Positions 60,774 through 64,000 of a stretch of DNA of 64,000 nucleotides are shown here, piece by piece. The DNA is from Alphaproteobacteria bacterium (GTDB taxonomy: Bacteria; Pseudomonadota; Alphaproteobacteria; Micavibrionales; Micavibrionaceae), in NCBI GenBank assembly GCA_021776025.1, contig JAJFGR010000012.1, positions 1 to 64,000 of the forward strand. Direction: 5' to 3'. The notes beneath the pieces are model-generated. The model had not been told where the DNA came from, ran no database searches, and saw only the letters and a list, made by a program, of their open reading frames with translations. How positions within the stretch are numbered: the first letter of the stretch is position 1; each line of letters begins with the position of its first letter. The position numbers and the translations under genes are program-made.

Positions 60774-60940
60774 TGGTGCCCCCGGTCAGACTTGAACTGA
60801 CACTCCCGAAAGAACGGGATTTTGAATCCGTCAAGCCTAGAGCTAAGTCCTTGAAGCGATTAAATAATTCTTTCTTTGAATTAAAACTGTGTAAGAAAGT
60901 GTGTAACTTTTGAGCGGTTTTGGGCTTAAAACTGAATCTC
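60774..60940 (-). repeat. tRNA-Leu 3'-half repeat, copy R7
   Basis: Full copy: GGGGGCACCA end at 60774, T arm GTCAG-TTCAAGT-CTGAC, variable arm, CGGATTCAAAATCC, both ttacacac motifs, gcggtttt block. Sits between the cus/bufferin module and the esterase gene; the longest frame of the esterase would begin inside it. Confidence 0.78.
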
Positions 60941-60997
60941 TTTCCAAGCATACTAAATTCTGCCAGAATCAGAGGGCGCTGTAGAATTGGTTTAAAA

Positions 60998-61786
60998 ATG
61001 AAACTACAAAAAATCCTCACCAAAGCCTTATTACTTTTAATAGGCCCTTCTGTTTTTTTGCTTACTCTAGTGGCAGTATTTTATCTTTTTTTTCCGCACA
61101 ACCCGGCTCTTGATAGAACATTTAAATACGACAAAAAATACGCGTTCATATCACAATACCCTTTTGTCATGCCTTACTTTCTAATGTATCCGACAGAATA
61201 TGACTCTAAAAAGGAATATCCGTTAGTTTTTGCGCTCCACGGTGGCTTTGGGAAAAACTATGGGGCCTATCAGCTGGCATTACTTGATAGGCGTCAAACG
61301 TACCATACATTCGTTCTTATTCCTTACGGCCCCCCGATGAGCCTTTGGGCAAACCCAGAAACAGCACAAGTACCATTTTATCGTTCCCATATACTAGATG
61401 GGGCTATGAAAATTTTGAAAGATCAACTCGAGACTCTGCCTATCGATAAAAACAGAGTTTATGTTACCGGATCCTCAAATGGAGGACGGGGTACATTTGG
61501 TGCCTTAAAAAAATACCCTGATATTTTTGCAGCTGGCGTTGCGGTCAATTCTGATTGGGCACCATATGAATACCAATACTTTAAAGGCAAACCCTTATGG
61601 ATATTTTTTGGAGAAAGGGACCATATATTTTCTGCTAATCGCAATCATAAGTTCATGCGCAACATTGGTGAAGACGGGATAACCAAGTACACAGAATATC
61701 CTGGCGTAGGCCATAAAGCCTGGAAATACGCCTACACCGATGACAAAATGTGGGACTGGCTCTTTGAGCAAACGCTAAGTCACTAA
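60998..61786 (+). CDS. membrane-anchored alpha/beta hydrolase (esterase/PHB-depolymerase-like)
   Basis: 262 residues from the ATG at 60998; a longer frame from 60920 would translate the R7 repeat and is unlikely. An N-terminal hydrophobic helix (ALLLLIGPSVFLLTLVAVFY) acts as signal or anchor. The nucleophile elbow is VTGSSNGGRG, the oxyanion part is FALHGGFGKN, an Asp follows in FGERDHIF and His in GVGHKAW, giving a complete Ser-Asp-His triad. Substrate unknown (short ester or phenolic ester). Converges on the RTX gene with a 3-bp overlap. Confidence 0.85.
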   Translation: MKLQKILTKALLLLIGPSVFLLTLVAVFYLFFPHNPALDRTFKYDKKYAFISQYPFVMPYFLMYPTEYDSKKEYPLVFALHGGFGKNYGAYQLALLDRRQTYHTFVLIPYGPPMSLWANPETAQVPFYRSHILDGAMKILKDQLETLPIDKNRVYVTGSSNGGRGTFGALKKYPDIFAAGVAVNSDWAPYEYQYFKGKPLWIFFGERDHIFSANRNHKFMRNIGEDGITKYTEYPGVGHKAWKYAYTDDKMWDWLFEQTLSH

Positions 61787-64000
61787 ACAGTAATCAAATT
61801 ACCACTTGTTTCCAGGGCTTCCTCATCGCTCAGGCCTGTTACACCACCGATCGCAGCAATTTGTATAAAGTTATTAGCCCCACCATCAGCATCCACTCTG
61901 AGAAATGAACTCGAGCCGTTTGAGGTGATATGCACAAAGTCTTCAATAGCATCTGTCAGAGGATCATAACCAATCAGCAAATCAGAAACATCAATCGAAT
62001 CCCCATCACCAACGTTAAAATCGTTAATGTTATCGCTGTTATTAAATGCTGATGCACTTTCAAATACAAATGTATCCGCTCCGGCTCCGCCCCAAAGATT
62101 ATCAAGGCCATCACCACCATACAGTGCGTCATTACCATTTTGCCCAGACAATGAGTCATTGTCTGCCTCACCGTACAGAATGTCATCTCCATTTTCCCCG
62201 CGCATACTATCATTGCCGTTACCACCATAGAGCGTGTCATTACCTGTCCAGCTTGACGGCGCGCTATTTTTCTCCCCATCCATGTAATCGTCGCCATCGC
62301 CGCCATAAAGAATATCGTCTCCCCGATCACCTCTTAGTAAGTCATTACCGCCCCCGCCATAAAGCGTGTCGTTGCCGCTCCCCCCTATAACTGTATCGAC
62401 ACCGCCAGCATATATTTCCGTGCCATCACCATCGCCGTAAAGCACGTTATCCTGACTATTTCCGGTGATGTAATCATCACCTTCTTCACCATACGCAACA
62501 GTCGAAGCGGTTACACTGCTCATCGTGTCATTACCGGCGCCGCCATAAAGTATGTTGTTGCCAGAGCTATCCCGCAATATATCGTTACCATCGCCACCAT
62601 AGAGAATGTCGTCTCCAGCTTCTCCATCAAGCGTATCATTTCCAGCGCCGCCATTAAGCGTGTCATCGCCGCCATGGCCGTACAATTTATCATCGCCTCC
62701 ATCGCCATTAAGCGTGTCCGCATCATCGCCGCCTTTAGCGTAATCATTGCCATCACCAGCATTTATAGTATCGCCGCCATGGGAGGAGAAAATAAAATCA
62801 TTACCAGACGTACCATTCAATGTTTCCGCTGCAGTAGTGCCTTCAATCATATAATCATTTCTAAAATCAATACTTGTAGCATCTGCAAACTCGAACGTTT
62901 CAACGGCAAGCTGCATAACCCCACTCGCATCATAACCAGAGAATTGATTGACTATTCTGATATAGCCGGTAGAACCTGTTTGATCATAATTAACACGCAG
63001 CTCAGCGCCCCCGGGAGTCCAAAACTCCCAACCCACATCTGTATAATTGGTGCTAGCCAATATAATTTTATCATTACCGGATGTATCTGTGACCGTTGAA
63101 CGATTTACAACCGTGCTGTAGCTGTAGATTTTATAGACATCATCACCCGTTTCGCCATAAAGATTATCCCAGCCAGCTTGATGGATGATGAGATCATTCC
63201 CAGCGCCACCTTTGAAATTTTCATAGTTTGTGTCGACGGTTGGATCAGCAAGCGCACTATCACTAGCGGTAACATCATAGAGAATGTCATCACCATTTTC
63301 ACCATAGACAGTATCTTTTCCCAAACCACCGACAAGAATATCATTATCATTACCGGCGTATAAAGTATCATCCCCTGCCCCACCATCAAGCATATCGTCA
63401 TTGTTATAGCCTCTTAAGGTGTCGTTGCCGTCTTCACCGTAAAGAATGTCATTTCCGCCGGAAGCATTGAATGTGTCATTCCCAGCGCCGCCATAAAGAA
63501 TGTCATCCCCGGCAAAAGAAAGAATAGTATCGTTCCCATCACCACCATATAAAGTATTAGCTCCCGTAGTTCCTTGCAAAGTATCGTTATAGTCAGAACC
63601 TGTAGCATTTTCGATGGAGGTTACAGTGTCGCTACCCTGCCCAGTAACTGTACCCAAATTCAACCGTATAGAAACCGCAGCGCTTGCATTCTCGTAAGAA
63701 ACCATGTCAATGCCAGCAAGGCCGTCTATCGAGTCATTTCCATCACTCCCAATGAAAATGTCATCGCCAGCAGTTCCTGTAAGGGTATCATTTCCACTTG
63801 TGCCTTGAATAAGAACCAGATGGAGTTCGGAAAGATCATCAAAAATGAGTTTTTCGACCTGTTTTGTTGTTCCAGTGTCGTAATGATCAACAACGGTAAT
63901 CTTGTCACCTGGAGTGCCTGTGAATGTGATCTCAAGGTTATTTCCAACCTGAGTGAGCACTACATCAGCTTGCGCTATACCAACACCTAGGCGGACAAAA
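61783..64000 (-). CDS. RTX calcium-binding repeat protein, type I secreted (5' end outside window)
   Basis: At least 738 residues. The frame stays open to the window edge (FVRLGVGIAQADVVLTQVGN), so the GTG at 63960 is not the true start. The body has dozens of GGxGxDxLx nonapeptides (GGDGNDTL; GGAGNDTL; GENGDDIL) that form calcium-filled beta-rolls, interrupted by non-repeat stretches at about 255-375. The C-terminal 95 residues (ADTFVFESA, INDFNVGDGDSIDVSDLL, FLRVDADGG) match type I secretion targeting modules. No enzymatic domain in the visible part and no type I secretion genes nearby. Confidence 0.92.
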   Translation of the reverse strand, partial: FVRLGVGIAQADVVLTQVGNNLEITFTGTPGDKITVVDHYDTGTTKQVEKLIFDDLSELHLVLIQGTSGNDTLTGTAGDDIFIGSDGNDSIDGLAGIDMVSYENASAAVSIRLNLGTVTGQGSDTVTSIENATGSDYNDTLQGTTGANTLYGGDGNDTILSFAGDDILYGGAGNDTFNASGGNDILYGEDGNDTLRGYNNDDMLDGGAGDDTLYAGNDNDILVGGLGKDTVYGENGDDILYDVTASDSALADPTVDTNYENFKGGAGNDLIIHQAGWDNLYGETGDDVYKIYSYSTVVNRSTVTDTSGNDKIILASTNYTDVGWEFWTPGGAELRVNYDQTGSTGYIRIVNQFSGYDASGVMQLAVETFEFADATSIDFRNDYMIEGTTAAETLNGTSGNDFIFSSHGGDTINAGDGNDYAKGGDDADTLNGDGGDDKLYGHGGDDTLNGGAGNDTLDGEAGDDILYGGDGNDILRDSSGNNILYGGAGNDTMSSVTASTVAYGEEGDDYITGNSQDNVLYGDGDGTEIYAGGVDTVIGGSGNDTLYGGGGNDLLRGDRGDDILYGGDGDDYMDGEKNSAPSSWTGNDTLYGGNGNDSMRGENGDDILYGEADNDSLSGQNGNDALYGGDGLDNLWGGAGADTFVFESASAFNNSDNINDFNVGDGDSIDVSDLLIGYDPLTDAIEDFVHITSNGSSSFLRVDADGGANNFIQIAAIGGVTGLSDEEALETSGNLITV

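Noticed and set aside
61783-63960. Repeated DNA in the RTX gene as a CRISPR-like array
   Set aside because: The periodicity is the coding of GGxGxDxLx nonapeptides, with no constant repeat and unique spacer structure. No CRISPR array was seen in the window.

Overview
The window looks like a chromosomal segment of a facultatively anaerobic, Gram-negative alphaproteobacterium. The uvrA / ssb / gyrA / coaD neighbourhood, the Paracoccus-like fused NarK and the TTGAT-N4-ATCAA boxes suggest this. I cannot name a genus. Core operons alternate with accessory stretches full of transferred or decayed material.

Layout. 1-4.0 kb is accessory: the tail of an IS30 transposase cutting a small membrane gene, a Fic enzyme behind a two-dyad operator, a fragment of a MobA/MobL relaxase and an ankyrin protein. 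4.0-10.7 kb is a glutamate synthase operon whose large subunit is split into two coupled genes (gltB N-part, gltB C-part, gltD). 10.9-20.6 kb is housekeeping: coaD, gyrA, a sodium/solute symporter, a DUF2059 protein, ssb and, divergently, uvrA. 21.5-25.9 kb is one molybdenum cofactor operon (moaA, moaC-moaB fusion, moaD, moaE, mobA, a DUF7009-like gene, tauE). 26.2-40.5 kb is the nitrate respiration block: narK (double MFS fusion), narG, narH, narJ, narI, a PpiC-type isomerase and nnrS, with a divergent Crp/Fnr regulator and moeA. Three perfect FNR-type boxes precede narK/the regulator, moeA and moaA, so nitrate reductase and its cofactor supply appear to form one oxygen- or NO-responsive circuit.

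From 40.8 kb the character changes. A tRNA-Leu(UAA) gene interrupted by a 210-nt group I intron is followed by a mosaic: a purine permease, pyrC-pyrD, a chemotaxis receptor, a porin, a DUF350 protein, a stress module (cbpM, cbpA, a 58-residue membrane protein, a DUF6629-like protein and an island-type ftsH), a glutamyl-tRNA reductase-like protein, a copper-type efflux operon (cusB, cusA and a DUF2282 bufferin-like peptide), an esterase and an RTX protein that runs off the window. An intronless copy of the 3' half of tRNA-Leu(UAA) at 55.6 kb suggests the far end of an island.

The most unusual feature is a family of seven related repeats, all in one orientation, between the modules. Full copies are a tRNA-Leu 3' half (anticodon loop to CCA) joined to a conserved flank with tandem TTACACAC motifs. 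They read as attachment-site scars from serial integration at a tRNA-Leu gene, and would make this region a chain of accreted cassettes. No integrase gene is present in the window.
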